Shown: positions 1 through 8,288 of the stretch, piece by piece
How positions within the stretch are numbered: the stretch's first letter is position 1
Layout: each line of letters begins with the position of its first letter
DNA from: JAZSQT01 sp045538075
GTDB taxonomy: Bacteria > Chrysiogenota > Deferribacteres > Deferribacterales > Mucispirillaceae
Assembly (NCBI GenBank): GCA_045538075.1
Contig: JAZSQT010000053.1
Location: 1 to 47,889 of the forward strand
DNA: 47,889 nucleotides
Direction of reading: 5' to 3'
Program-made: the position numbers and the translations under genes
The notes under the pieces: generated by a model
The model's database searches: none
What the model was told of the DNA's origin: nothing
What the model saw: only the letters and a program-made list of their open reading frames with translations

Positions 1-98
1 TATTCAGAAGATAATGAAGATAGACTTCTTTGCTCTTCAAAATATTTACGCAATATCTCTCTGCGTAATTCATAACTATACTTAATTCTCCTTGACAT
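1..98 (-). CDS. Putative transposase, N-terminal fragment cut by contig edge
   Basis: A minus-strand ATG at 98 opens a frame of 32 codons that runs off the contig. The peptide begins MSRRIKYSYELRREILRKYF and continues with a Ser/Leu-rich stretch. This resembles the first helix-turn-helix of IS3-type OrfA transposases (K-x-S/T-x-E-[FL]-[KR]-x-E-[IV]). Only the start is present, so the family is uncertain. A hairpin (106-132) lies immediately upstream, and its GGGG arm is the only Shine-Dalgarno-like sequence before the ATG. Assemblies often break inside multicopy insertion sequences, which fits its place at the edge. It could also be another small HTH protein. Confidence 0.45.
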   Translation of the reverse strand, partial: MSRRIKYSYELRREILRKYFEEQRSLSSLSSE

Positions 99-105
99 AA
101 AAACA

Positions 106-141
106 CCCCATCTATTTGTCCAATAAATGGGGTTCGCCTCA
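106..141 (-). repeat. Hairpin element, copy A
   Basis: Read on the minus strand: TGAGGCGAA, then CCCCATTTATT, a 5-base loop, and AATAGATGGGG (one mismatch in an 11-bp stem), then TGTTTTTATG. The same layout recurs at 5395-5429 and 21868-21913, including the bases before the stem and the T-rich tail. It lies downstream of the lipoprotein gene, where it could terminate transcription, and directly upstream of the partial transposase ORF. Confidence 0.7.
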
Positions 142-182
142 AAGAGAGGGTTTTATTTTAATAAATTTGTAGTAGTTATATT

Positions 183-3100
183 TTATGGAATACAAGGATT
201 TGTCGGCAATGATCTTGCGTTTGCTGCACTTCCATTATAAGTAGCAAAATAACACTTATTTCTATTTGATGATAAATCTTTCCAAACATCAGAAGTTTTA
301 TTAAAGAATGTATATACATTTACATCTGCTCCACCAATAGAAGCACTTCTATAAAAAGATTGATGAACTTTCAATTGACCATTTTCAACATATACTTTAG
401 CCTTATTTTCTGCACCAGTATCACCAAAATTTTGTGCATTTGGAGATAATGTTGAACCAATGAAATCTATATAAGAAAATTGACCACAACTTACACACTG
501 CCCCATATAATTTGAACCTACACTTTGCAATGTTGAGCTTTGTAATTGAATCTTGGTTCTCATAGATACAGGTCTATTAGAGTTACTTGAACTACCTATA
601 CTGATTGTAAATTCTCCTTGAAACTGCTCTATACCACCGTATGATTTGCCATTATACGATTTTGTGCTTATACTACCAGTTGTTACTCCAAGTGTTGCTG
701 AAACATGGTTAACAAAATCTTTCAATTCGTAAGTTCCATTAAAACTATACGGGTCTCTAAAATCAACTGGAGTAACTGCTAACAATCTATTATTATCTGC
801 ACTTTTATTATACGCAGTTTTACCAACAGAACTTAAAACAAATTCTACTTTATTTTTAGAACTTGGATTATATCTAAGCTCATTACCATTAAAATCAAAA
901 GGAAAGACGTAAGATATAGTTCCATCATCATTTAAAATGATATTTTTTTCTGCATATTTATCTTTGCTCATTTCTCTTTTAGTAAGACTAGCATTATAAT
1001 TTAAATAATTATATCTAAATACGTCCCATGCTGGATTATTGACGAAATGACCCCAAGCAAGTTGATACTTTGCTTTTACAATCAAACCATTTTCTATAGA
1101 TGTTGACATTGTAAAGCTAACTTTATCATCATGATACCTTGTAGATATATTTTTAGATAAAATTTGTTGACCATTTAACGTTAAATTTAATGCTTGTATT
1201 TTATACGTGCCAGAAATATCTGTTTGCTCCCATACTGTAAAAGTAACTTCATCTTTTATATTGTTATTAGCTGCTGATTTTACGATAACAGTAGCAGTTC
1301 CAGATTTTTTGCCTTTTACTAATCCATCTTGAGTTACTTCTAACACATCGCTATCATCTTTAACTTCAAAAACAACATCTTTTACTGTAGCATTATCTGG
1401 TAAAACTGCATAAGTTAGATTAACTGAATGGTATTTTTCAATATCTTTCTGAACTTCGTTTTTATTTGTGATAGTAACACTTGATACTTCTTCTACTGAT
1501 TGTGATACAATAATAGTTGATGTAGTAGTTATTCCCTTTGGTGTTGTAGCAGTAATAGTTGTAGGGCCACCAATCTTTTTAGGAGTAATCAATCCAGTAT
1601 TTTCATCTAAAGTAATAAATTCATCTGTATCTGCTTTAAAAGTAACTGATTTATCCATTGCATCTTGTGGATAATAAATTACAGATAAAGTTGTAGGAAC
1701 CGACTTATCAGATATTTCTAATGAACTTGGAACTATAAAAATACTTTCTACATCAACATACTGTTTTGATACTACTAATTTATAAGTTCCAGTTATACCA
1801 TTATCAACACTTTGTGCTGAAATTATAGTTTCACCATTGCCAACTATTGTAACCTTACCACTATTTGCATCAACTTCTGCAACAGAAGGATTATTAGAAG
1901 AGTATGTAACCTTTTTATTATAGGCATTATCTGGCTTAACTGTAGCTACATAAGTAAAAGGAGCATCTCCTACTTTAACATGCTTTTCTATTTCTTGAAA
2001 AAAGACATCATTAACATGAACAGTATTATCAACTACATCTACTTTAATAGTAGATTTGACATCTTTATTGCTTTCTGATGATACAACAATTTCTACTGTT
2101 TCTGTTGTAGGTTTAATAGCTGTAATTTGCAATCTATTACCTGAATACATAGTAGCTTGAACAGATGATGGGTCTGAATTTTCTATTATTACATTCCTAT
2201 TTGTAGCATTAGAAGGTTTAATAACGTATGTAATAACTCTACTTTTATCTGGATTAGGCTGACCTACATTTAAGCTAAAATTAAAATCTTTAGTATTAGC
2301 ACCATAATTTAAAGCAGTTCCAGAAATCTCTGTAACAGGTATTGTTTTTGGAACAACATTTACTGTTGCTGTATCAGTTTTTTTGCCATCTTCAGTTTCT
2401 ATTGTGATAATTGCTTTACCTGTTTTTAATCCAGTAACTACACCAGTATCATCTACCTTAACAATTTCACTATCATCTGGAGTAAAAGTTACATTTTTAT
2501 TTGTAGCATCTATTGGGCTTAACTGATAATTAATTTTTTCTGTTTTATCTACTTCTATTACAATATCTTTATTTAATATTTTTACACTATTTATGTAAGA
2601 AATCCCACCATCAGAAAAATATTTTTCATTATCAAGCTTAATATTAGAAGATGCAAGTGCATCATCAGCAATTTTTATTAGTTTAATTGTCATTGTATAT
2701 GATTTAGGAATAGGAACTTGTGTATTATTTAATGTAAAAGTAACTGTTCCATCATCATTTATAACTGCTCCAATCCTTGCAAATTCATCTCCAATTTTTG
2801 ATATATCTACAGTTTGTAAGTAAGAGTAAATATCTTTTCTAATATATCTTATACTTTCTGGAATACCTTGAGTTATTAAACTATGGTGAAATTGAGATTT
2901 TAACTGCATTTTGATAGCAAGACCAGCCACACATAAAGGAGTATCATCTATACTACAAGTTTCTACATTTACAGCAAATTCTCCACGCATATTTTCGCCA
3001 CTACCAACGACATTATCTACTATAACTGGTTGTCCGTTTGGACCTGCAACAGTCATATAAGCAATTCTATAATGTCCAATTAATGCAATAAGGTTATCTT

Positions 3101-3605
3101 TTGTAATTGGAGTTTGAGGTTTTTCAAGCTCTTCATTAAATTCTGTTTCGCTACTTACAATTGGATTTTTTGGCAAATCTTCCCATATTATATCAGAACC
3201 TATATCGGCAATGCCTCCACCTATTATATTACTATCAGAAATATTTACTGTTAATTGACTATATACATTTGGATTACCTTTAGATTCTATACGAATATAT
3301 GCAACACCAGCTTTTTTTGCAGTAACTAAACCCGTATTGCTAACAATTATATTTTCATTACCACTTGTAACCTTATAAATTAATGATTTATCAGCGTTAG
3401 ATGGAGTTACAGTAGCATTTATCTGATACTTATCTTTGCCTTTAACCCCTAAATATAAATCAATTTTATTACCTTTAACATTAGTAGAAATACTTGTTGC
3501 AATATCACCATATACTTTATAAGTATTATTAGATGATTTATTACAACCAATCAAAAAAGCCATTAATAAAGACATAATTATAACAAAAAAACTAACTTTT
3601 TTCAT
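183..3605 (-). CDS. Large Ig-repeat (BIG2-type) surface lipoprotein
   Basis: The start chosen is the ATG at 3605, preceded by GGGAG. A longer frame begins at 3638 but has no good ribosome site and would spoil the signal peptide. Residues 1-21 form a lipoprotein signal (MKKVSFFVIIMSLLMAFLIGC, lipobox LIGC, acylated Cys21). About six bacterial Ig-like type 2 domains follow, at roughly 25-125, 330-420, 425-530, 535-615, 620-700 and 705-790. They show the usual pattern P-x-[ND]-A-x-[NK]-K-x-[VI], followed by V-x-x-x-G-x-[VA]-x-[GA]-x-K-x-G. Three other modules of about 140 residues (near 176-312, 796-935 and 955-1110) resemble one another and match no family I know. Mature length is about 1120 residues. 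The likely role is a surface or adhesin-like protein anchored in an envelope membrane; the ligand is unknown. A 17-base homopolymer sits in its promoter. Confidence 0.85.
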   Translation of the reverse strand: MKKVSFFVIIMSLLMAFLIGCNKSSNNTYKVYGDIATSISTNVKGNKIDLYLGVKGKDKYQINATVTPSNADKSLIYKVTSGNENIIVSNTGLVTAKKAGVAYIRIESKGNPNVYSQLTVNISDSNIIGGGIADIGSDIIWEDLPKNPIVSSETEFNEELEKPQTPITKDNLIALIGHYRIAYMTVAGPNGQPVIVDNVVGSGENMRGEFAVNVETCSIDDTPLCVAGLAIKMQLKSQFHHSLITQGIPESIRYIRKDIYSYLQTVDISKIGDEFARIGAVINDDGTVTFTLNNTQVPIPKSYTMTIKLIKIADDALASSNIKLDNEKYFSDGGISYINSVKILNKDIVIEVDKTEKINYQLSPIDATNKNVTFTPDDSEIVKVDDTGVVTGLKTGKAIITIETEDGKKTDTATVNVVPKTIPVTEISGTALNYGANTKDFNFSLNVGQPNPDKSRVITYVIKPSNATNRNVIIENSDPSSVQATMYSGNRLQITAIKPTTETVEIVVSSESNKDVKSTIKVDVVDNTVHVNDVFFQEIEKHVKVGDAPFTYVATVKPDNAYNKKVTYSSNNPSVAEVDANSGKVTIVGNGETIISAQSVDNGITGTYKLVVSKQYVDVESIFIVPSSLEISDKSVPTTLSVIYYPQDAMDKSVTFKADTDEFITLDENTGLITPKKIGGPTTITATTPKGITTTSTIIVSQSVEEVSSVTITNKNEVQKDIEKYHSVNLTYAVLPDNATVKDVVFEVKDDSDVLEVTQDGLVKGKKSGTATVIVKSAANNNIKDEVTFTVWEQTDISGTYKIQALNLTLNGQQILSKNISTRYHDDKVSFTMSTSIENGLIVKAKYQLAWGHFVNNPAWDVFRYNYLNYNASLTKREMSKDKYAEKNIILNDDGTISYVFPFDFNGNELRYNPSSKNKVEFVLSSVGKTAYNKSADNNRLLAVTPVDFRDPYSFNGTYELKDFVNHVSATLGVTTGSISTKSYNGKSYGGIEQFQGEFTISIGSSSNSNRPVSMRTKIQLQSSTLQSVGSNYMGQCVSCGQFSYIDFIGSTLSPNAQNFGDTGAENKAKVYVENGQLKVHQSFYRSASIGGADVNVYTFFNKTSDVWKDLSSNRNKCYFATYNGSAANARSLPTNPCIP

Positions 3606-3647
3606 TTTTTCTCCCAAATTATATACATATTTATACATATACTAGCG

Positions 3648-3677
3648 ATAATATTAGAAAAAAAAAAAAAAAAACAA
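3648..3677 (-). promoter_or_regulatory. Candidate lipoprotein promoter spanning a poly-T tract
   Basis: On the minus strand, TTGTTT (3677-3672) and TATTAT (3653-3648) are separated by 18 bases, most of which are T. The predicted start lies about 35 bases before the lipoprotein ATG. Any slippage in the T run would change the -35/-10 spacing directly. Confidence 0.45.
3658..3674. repeat. Homopolymer of 17 A (plus strand)
   Basis: An uninterrupted run of A from 3658 to 3674 lies in the divergent region between the lipoprotein gene and pyrF. It is the longest mononucleotide run I noticed in the window. Its assembled length may itself be an average over variants. Confidence 0.95.
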
Positions 3678-3736
3678 GTTATTTTTCATGATTTTTGTTA
3701 GATTTTCATCAAATTTCATATATTTTCATTAGATAA

Positions 3737-3765
3737 TAGACTTAGTATGATAAATATAGTATAAT
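3737..3765 (+). promoter_or_regulatory. Candidate pyrF-pyrE promoter
   Basis: TAGACT (3737-3742), a 17-base spacer and TATAAT (3760-3765) lie 30 bases before the pyrF ATG. A GAGG ribosome site precedes the ATG. No attenuator-like structure was seen in the short leader. Confidence 0.5.
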
Positions 3766-3795
3766 GACATGTATTTATTGATATGAGGCTATTTT

Positions 3796-4722
3796 ATGTT
3801 TATTGATGATTTAATAACTGCAATAAAAGAAAAAGATAATCCTAGCGTTGTTGGGCTTGATCCAAAGATTGATTACGTTCCAAGATTTATATTAAGAGAT
3901 GCTTACAGCAAATTTGACAGAACTTTGCACGGTATGGCAGAAGCAATTTATATATATAACAAAATGATAATTGATGAAATATTTGATATTGTTCCGGCAG
4001 TAAAACCACAATCTGCTTATTATGAAATGTATGGAATATATGGTGTTGAAGCATACGCTAAAACTATAGAATACGCTAAAAACAAAGGATTAATAGTAAT
4101 TGCAGACGGTAAAAGAAACGATATTGGTAGCACTGCTTCTTGCTACTCTACTGCTTATTTAGGCAAAACTGATGATTATAGAGCTTTTAATCCAGATAGT
4201 CTTACTGTATCGCCTTACTTAGGAAGTGATGGTATTGAACCTTTTATTGATGACTGCAAAAAATATAATAAAGGTATATTTATACTCGTAAAAACATCAA
4301 ATAAATCTTCTGGTCAATTTCAAGATTTAGTTACAAGTGATGGCAAAAAAGTTTATGAAAAAGTTGCAGAATACGTTAATTCTATATCTTTAGAAAATTT
4401 GGGAGCAAATGGAACTTACGGCAATATTGGAGCCGTAGTTGGTGCAACTTATCCTAATGAAGCCTTAGAATTAAGAAAAATTATGAAAAATACTTATTTT
4501 CTCGTTCCAGGTTATGGTTTTCAAGGTGGAACTGGTGAAAGTATAAAAAATTGTTTCAATGATGACGGTTTAGGTGCTATAATTTCAGCCTCAAGAAGTA
4601 TTATTTTAGCCTATAAAAATGAAAAATATACTGGCAAATATAATGAAGATGATTTTGCAAAGGCATCAAGGCAAGCTGCTATTGATATGAAAAATGATAT
4701 TAATTATACTTTAGGAAAGTAA
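3796..4722 (+). CDS. pyrF: Orotidine 5'-phosphate decarboxylase (type 2)
   Basis: Decarboxylates OMP to UMP, the last step of de novo pyrimidine synthesis, in the cytosol. At 308 residues it has the length of the longer type 2 PyrF subfamily; the E. coli type is about 240. The catalytic signature is the IADGKRNDIGSTA segment near residues 103-115 (Lys/Asp tetrad). An early VVGLDP motif binds substrate, and a late LVPGYGFQGG motif binds phosphate. The next gene, pyrE, starts 14 bases downstream, so both are probably co-transcribed from the promoter at 3737-3765. The other pyr genes are not in this window. Nothing looks broken. Confidence 0.95.
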   Translation: MFIDDLITAIKEKDNPSVVGLDPKIDYVPRFILRDAYSKFDRTLHGMAEAIYIYNKMIIDEIFDIVPAVKPQSAYYEMYGIYGVEAYAKTIEYAKNKGLIVIADGKRNDIGSTASCYSTAYLGKTDDYRAFNPDSLTVSPYLGSDGIEPFIDDCKKYNKGIFILVKTSNKSSGQFQDLVTSDGKKVYEKVAEYVNSISLENLGANGTYGNIGAVVGATYPNEALELRKIMKNTYFLVPGYGFQGGTGESIKNCFNDDGLGAIISASRSIILAYKNEKYTGKYNEDDFAKASRQAAIDMKNDINYTLGK

Positions 4723-4736
4723 AAGGGTATAACATT

Positions 4737-5390
4737 ATGATAAATAAATCAGAATTTATTAATTTTATGATTAATGCTAATGTGTTGCGTTTTGGTGATT
4801 TTGTTACAAAAAGTGGCAGAAACACTCCTTATTTTATTAATACTGGCAATTATTCTACTGGTAAAGAACTTTCTACATTAGGTAACTTTTATGCTAATCT
4901 TATAAAAGATACTTGTAGCGATAACTTTACTGCAATTTTTGGCCCTGCATATAAAGGTATCCCTCTTGCCTCAGCTGTATCAATTGCTTTATCAGATAAT
5001 TTTAATATCAATAAAGAAATATTTTTCAACAGAAAAGAAAAAAAAGATCACGGCGAAGGTGGTTCGTTAATAGGTTATAATCCAATAAAAAATGATACTG
5101 TTATCATTGTTGAGGACGTTATTACTGCTGGAACTGCATTAAGAGAAAGTATGGAGCTTTTAAAAGATTATAACCTTAATATAAAAGATATGTTTATTTC
5201 TGTTGATAGATGCGAAAAAGGATATAACGAAAAAACAGCAGTTCAAGAAGCAATGGATACTTACGGTATAAAAGTTCATTCCATCGTTACAATAAATGAT
5301 ATTATTGAATTTTTAGAAAAAGAAGATACTAAATTTAAACAATATACAGATAAGATGAAAGAATACTTAAATAAATATTGTGTTGCATAA
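4737..5390 (+). CDS. pyrE: Orotate phosphoribosyltransferase
   Basis: Transfers ribose-5-phosphate from PRPP to orotate, giving OMP, the substrate of the upstream gene product. At 217 residues it is slightly longer than many PyrE proteins. The PRPP-binding loop is IIVEDVITAGTALRES near residues 122-137. The flexible-loop region is FFNRKEKKDHGEGG near 98-111, with the expected Lys-Asp-His-Gly-Glu-Gly run. Having the last two UMP-forming enzymes side by side makes a functional pair. Hairpin copy B begins 5 bases after its stop codon and separates it from the convergent DUF362 gene. Confidence 0.95.
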   Translation: MINKSEFINFMINANVLRFGDFVTKSGRNTPYFINTGNYSTGKELSTLGNFYANLIKDTCSDNFTAIFGPAYKGIPLASAVSIALSDNFNINKEIFFNRKEKKDHGEGGSLIGYNPIKNDTVIIVEDVITAGTALRESMELLKDYNLNIKDMFISVDRCEKGYNEKTAVQEAMDTYGIKVHSIVTINDIIEFLEKEDTKFKQYTDKMKEYLNKYCVA

Positions 5391-5394
5391 AATA

Positions 5395-5429
5395 CCCCAT
5401 TTATTTATCTAATAAATGGGGCAACCTCA
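5395..5429 (-). repeat. Hairpin element, copy B
   Basis: The perfect 11-bp stem CCCCATTTATT / AATAAATGGGG has a 5-base loop. On the minus strand it is preceded by TGAGGTTG, whose TGA is the stop codon of the DUF362 gene, and followed by TATTTTATG. It lies between the convergent pyrE and DUF362 genes and could terminate transcription from either side, better from the minus strand because of the T-rich tail. It is related to the copies at 106-141 and 21868-21913. Confidence 0.75.
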
Positions 5430-6392
5430 TACGTTTATTAGTTTATATTGTCTATTACCCATTCCCATTTTTTCCATATATACAAGCTGATGTAAACCTT
5501 GCCTACTTTCAATTCTGTTTACCATATCTTTTTTATCTTTATCTGGTAAAGCATAAATCATATCAACTGATGCTTGGTCAATAGCTAATATATCTGTAGA
5601 AGCAAGAATACCCATATCTTTTATTGTAGGCTCATCTGCACCAACTCCAACACAATCACAATCAATAGACATATTTCTTAATACATTTATATATACAATT
5701 TTTTTACCAAAATAATCTGTTATAGCACTGCCTGCTTCAACCATATTTTCCATAAATCTTTCACCAGTAAAACCCCACTTGCTGCCACCAACTGGAGTAT
5801 GAAGTTGTTTTTTACCAGTCTTACCACTTGCACAACCAACACTAATATTTTTTAAAGAACCACCAAAACCACCCATTCCATGACCTTTAAAATGAGTTAA
5901 TACTACCATTGAATCGTAATCTGTAATGCTTTTTCCAAAGGCTACTTCTTTAAAATGTTTACCATTTTTTACTGGTAGATAAATATCTCCTTTAGAATCC
6001 ATTATATCAGTCTTGCAAAAAGTCCAGCCATTTTCTTTTAATAATTTGTAATGACTTTCTGTATTTTGTCGTGGACTACCATAATAAACATTACATTCAA
6101 CAATTGTTGCATCTTTTAGCGTATCAGTAAGAGACTTTACCCAATTTCTTGGAATAATATTAGGTGCTTTAGGTTCTCCTGTATGAACTTTTATAGCAAT
6201 TTTACCAGAAATATTTTGATTAATATATGAGTAAACTTTTTTTAACCCTTCTCCACTTAAATCGTTAGTGAAATATACATCTGATTTTTCTTTAGCGTCT
6301 GCTTTATTATTTAAAATATTGTTACTAATAATAGCTCCAGCTAATATTGAACTACCAACTTTTAAAACATTACGCCTTGAAATACCACTCAT
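5427..6392 (-). CDS. Tat-exported DUF362 family protein
   Basis: The product is 321 residues. The N-terminus MSGISRRNVLKVGSSILAGA carries a twin-arginine motif (S-R-R-N-V-L-K) and a hydrophobic stretch, so it is probably folded with a cofactor in the cytosol and then exported. The DUF362 core is recognised from FKGHGMGGFGGSLKNISVG (about 167-185) and the following GCASGKTGKKQLH. Many DUF362 proteins also carry a 2[4Fe-4S] ferredoxin domain. I see no C-x2-C-x2-C-x3-C clusters here, so this is the short form. The family's biochemical activity is not settled, and the neighbours (pyrE, mrr) give no clue. Confidence 0.85.
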   Translation of the reverse strand: MSGISRRNVLKVGSSILAGAIISNNILNNKADAKEKSDVYFTNDLSGEGLKKVYSYINQNISGKIAIKVHTGEPKAPNIIPRNWVKSLTDTLKDATIVECNVYYGSPRQNTESHYKLLKENGWTFCKTDIMDSKGDIYLPVKNGKHFKEVAFGKSITDYDSMVVLTHFKGHGMGGFGGSLKNISVGCASGKTGKKQLHTPVGGSKWGFTGERFMENMVEAGSAITDYFGKKIVYINVLRNMSIDCDCVGVGADEPTIKDMGILASTDILAIDQASVDMIYALPDKDKKDMVNRIESRQGLHQLVYMEKMGMGNRQYKLINV

Positions 6393-6670
6393 ATATCACC
6401 TCGTATTTAATTTTAAAGTATCGCTAAATATAATAATATTAAAATATTACTTCTTTTTCTTGATGTCTATATTAAATAATAATTTGTTTGGAAAAATAGT
6501 TGTTCTTTAATTCAAAAGATAGATATAAATTATTTGAGTTTTAACAGATAGAAATATAATTAAAAGAAATAAAGACAATACCTTGACATAAGTAGGTTAT
6601 TAGGCAATTTAAAAAGTTTAATATTAAAAAAAAGAACCATAAGATCTTTTTTTATCAAAATTTTCTACTT

Positions 6671-7561
6671 TTATTCTTCACTAAAAAAATCTTCATCAAT
6701 TTTTTTAATTTCTACAATAGTTTTTATTTGCACACCAACATTATGCTTTATCATTAGTTTAGCTAATTCTTCACCATTAATTAATCTAATGATTAATTCT
6801 TTTTTTGAAGCGTCTTCTGCTTTTTTCTTTGCCCTTTCATCAAAATAACTTGTTGTAATAAATACACCTTTCCTCACTGGTGAACAACTCAATGCACCTG
6901 CAAAATTTTGCATTTCTTTCTCATTAACTTTATTATCGGAATACCTTTTTGCTTGCAGATAAATTTTCTCTAACCCCAATTCATCTTCATCTATAATTCC
7001 ATCTATACCACCATCGTGGCTTAATTTTGTTATAGAACCAATGCCATAATTCATTTTTTCCATTAGTGTTAAAACTATTTGTTCAAATCTAATTGGGTCA
7101 ACTTGTTTCAATTTTGATAGCAACTCTTTTTCTAAACTTTCCCTATACATTATTTGTGCACTTTCAATTAATTCTTCTGGAGTTTTCATTTCTTCAGCTT
7201 GAATGTCTATTTGTTCTTTTTCCGTCTCTGATAAAGTATCTCTATCTAATTTTTTCAAAAAACGTGTATCTATTTTTGTGGGTTTATCTTTTAATACATT
7301 TAATCCTTTTTGAGTTATGACAAATGAACCTTTCTCAAAAGGGTCTATTAACCCTGCATTCTTTAAATATTGTTTTGCCCAACCAACACGATTATACATG
7401 GTCTTTTGAGTTTTACTAGGCAACCACTCATTTCTCTCTTCTTCTGTTAAATTGAATTTATCAGACATAATGACAACCATATCTGATAATTTTATAGGTT
7501 TTCCATCTTTTAATAATTCTAAAACAGGTAACATTAACGTTTGATAATCAGGTATCGCCAT
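6671..7561 (-). CDS. mrr: Mrr-type restriction endonuclease
   Basis: A type IV-like restriction protein of the Mrr family, which cleaves modified DNA. The start chosen is the ATG at 7561 (MAIPDYQTLMLPVL, the usual Mrr opening), with GGGG six bases upstream; a TTG two codons earlier is less likely. Residues 1-95 form the winged-helix Mrr_N domain. Residues about 150-265 form the Mrr catalytic domain of the PD-(D/E)xK fold: Asp in HDGGIDG near 187, then YLQAKRY with Gln and Lys near 203-205. Length (296) is normal and the frame is intact. A truncated DUF262 ORF lies just upstream on the same strand, and a broken copy of this same gene lies at 47343-47603. Confidence 0.93.
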   Translation of the reverse strand: MAIPDYQTLMLPVLELLKDGKPIKLSDMVVIMSDKFNLTEEERNEWLPSKTQKTMYNRVGWAKQYLKNAGLIDPFEKGSFVITQKGLNVLKDKPTKIDTRFLKKLDRDTLSETEKEQIDIQAEEMKTPEELIESAQIMYRESLEKELLSKLKQVDPIRFEQIVLTLMEKMNYGIGSITKLSHDGGIDGIIDEDELGLEKIYLQAKRYSDNKVNEKEMQNFAGALSCSPVRKGVFITTSYFDERAKKKAEDASKKELIIRLINGEELAKLMIKHNVGVQIKTIVEIKKIDEDFFSEE

Positions 7562-7676
7562 ACTCAACCCCTTTTTATTTTACAAAAAAAATATATAGCA
7601 AAAATTTTAAATCTAAAAAATGCAAAAATATACTTTATTGATTAGTGATAAGATAATCAATCTTTCTTTACTTAAA

Positions 7677-7802
7677 CTACATCATTTTAGACGGTCTTTG
7701 GTAATTAGGAATTTCAAACCAACAGTTATTAAAGACTTCTTTTATAGCCATTTTATTAGTTTCTATTTTTCCTTGTCCCATTTTAACTCCCATATTTGAC
7801 AT
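7677..7802 (-). pseudogene. Truncated DUF262 (GmrSD-type) gene remnant
   Basis: A 41-codon minus-strand ORF encodes MSNMGVKMGQGKIETNKMAI, then KEVFNNCWFEIPNYQRPSKMM, then TAG. The segment F-x-I-P-x-Y-Q-R-P is the N-terminal hallmark of DUF262 proteins (ParB/Srx-like NTPase half of GmrSD type IV restriction enzymes), in which Y-V-W normally follows. Here the frame stops right after that motif, so about 90 percent or more of the protein is missing. It sits 115 bases before mrr on the same strand. The most likely reading is a deleted restriction gene; a functional micropeptide is unlikely. Confidence 0.6.
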
Positions 7803-7865
7803 TTTAATCAGTTATTAATAAAAACATTGTAGTATAATATAGAACAGTATAAGACAACAAAAACA

Positions 7866-8211
7866 TGGAGGCGGCGGGAATCGAACCCGCGTCCAAACAG
7901 CCTACAATTTCAGATACTACATGTTTAGGTTATGTTTGAATCTCCCTCTCCCATCTCCACAACCAAAGTAAGTTTGAGGCAAGCCTTTAAATTTCATCGG
8001 TAACTTCAAGGCAAAGTAACCAACTATCCTGCATTAGTTTACACCCATACAATTCGTAGCAGGCATACAAATTGTATAGATGTCGCTGACTTAAGCAGCG
8101 AGAGCTAATTCATCGTTAGCGTTTATATTTAAATATCAGGTTTTTACAAGGCCCTGAATTCCTTGACATGCATCTAAAACCCTCAACTCCCTGTCGAAAC
8201 CGTACGCCCCC
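7866..8211 (-). ncRNA. ssrA: Transfer-messenger RNA (tmRNA)
   Basis: One-piece tmRNA of 346 nt. The 5' end GGGGGCGTACGG pairs with CCGCCTCC at the 3' end (7-bp acceptor, one G-U), and the discriminator is A. The tRNA-like T arm GCGGGTTCGATTCCCGC and the conserved GGTTTCGACAGGG 5' region are clear. The 3' CCA is not encoded. The tag reading frame ends in ANDELALAA-stop (codons at 8120-8091, TAA). I cannot place the resume codon exactly; GCT at 8118-8120 or the AAC before it are both possible. It rescues stalled ribosomes together with SmpB, encoded about 1.2 kb upstream on the same strand. A short T run follows the 3' end. Confidence 0.96.
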
Positions 8212-8241
8212 TAATAAGGAATTGTTTGTTTGATAAGGGTA

Positions 8242-8270
8242 TTATTACTATATATCATTAGAAATATCAA
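8242..8270 (-). promoter_or_regulatory. Candidate ssrA promoter
   Basis: On the minus strand TTGATA (8270-8265) and TAATAA (8247-8242) are 17 bases apart. The predicted start falls about 25 bases before the mature tmRNA 5' end, leaving a short leader for RNase P to remove. Confidence 0.45.
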
Positions 8271-8288
8271 TTTATTTCATACTTTTTT

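Noticed and set aside
1468..1674. 68-codon Val-rich plus-strand frame
   Set aside because: It is antisense to the Thr/Asn-rich Ig repeats of the lipoprotein and arises from their repetitive codons.
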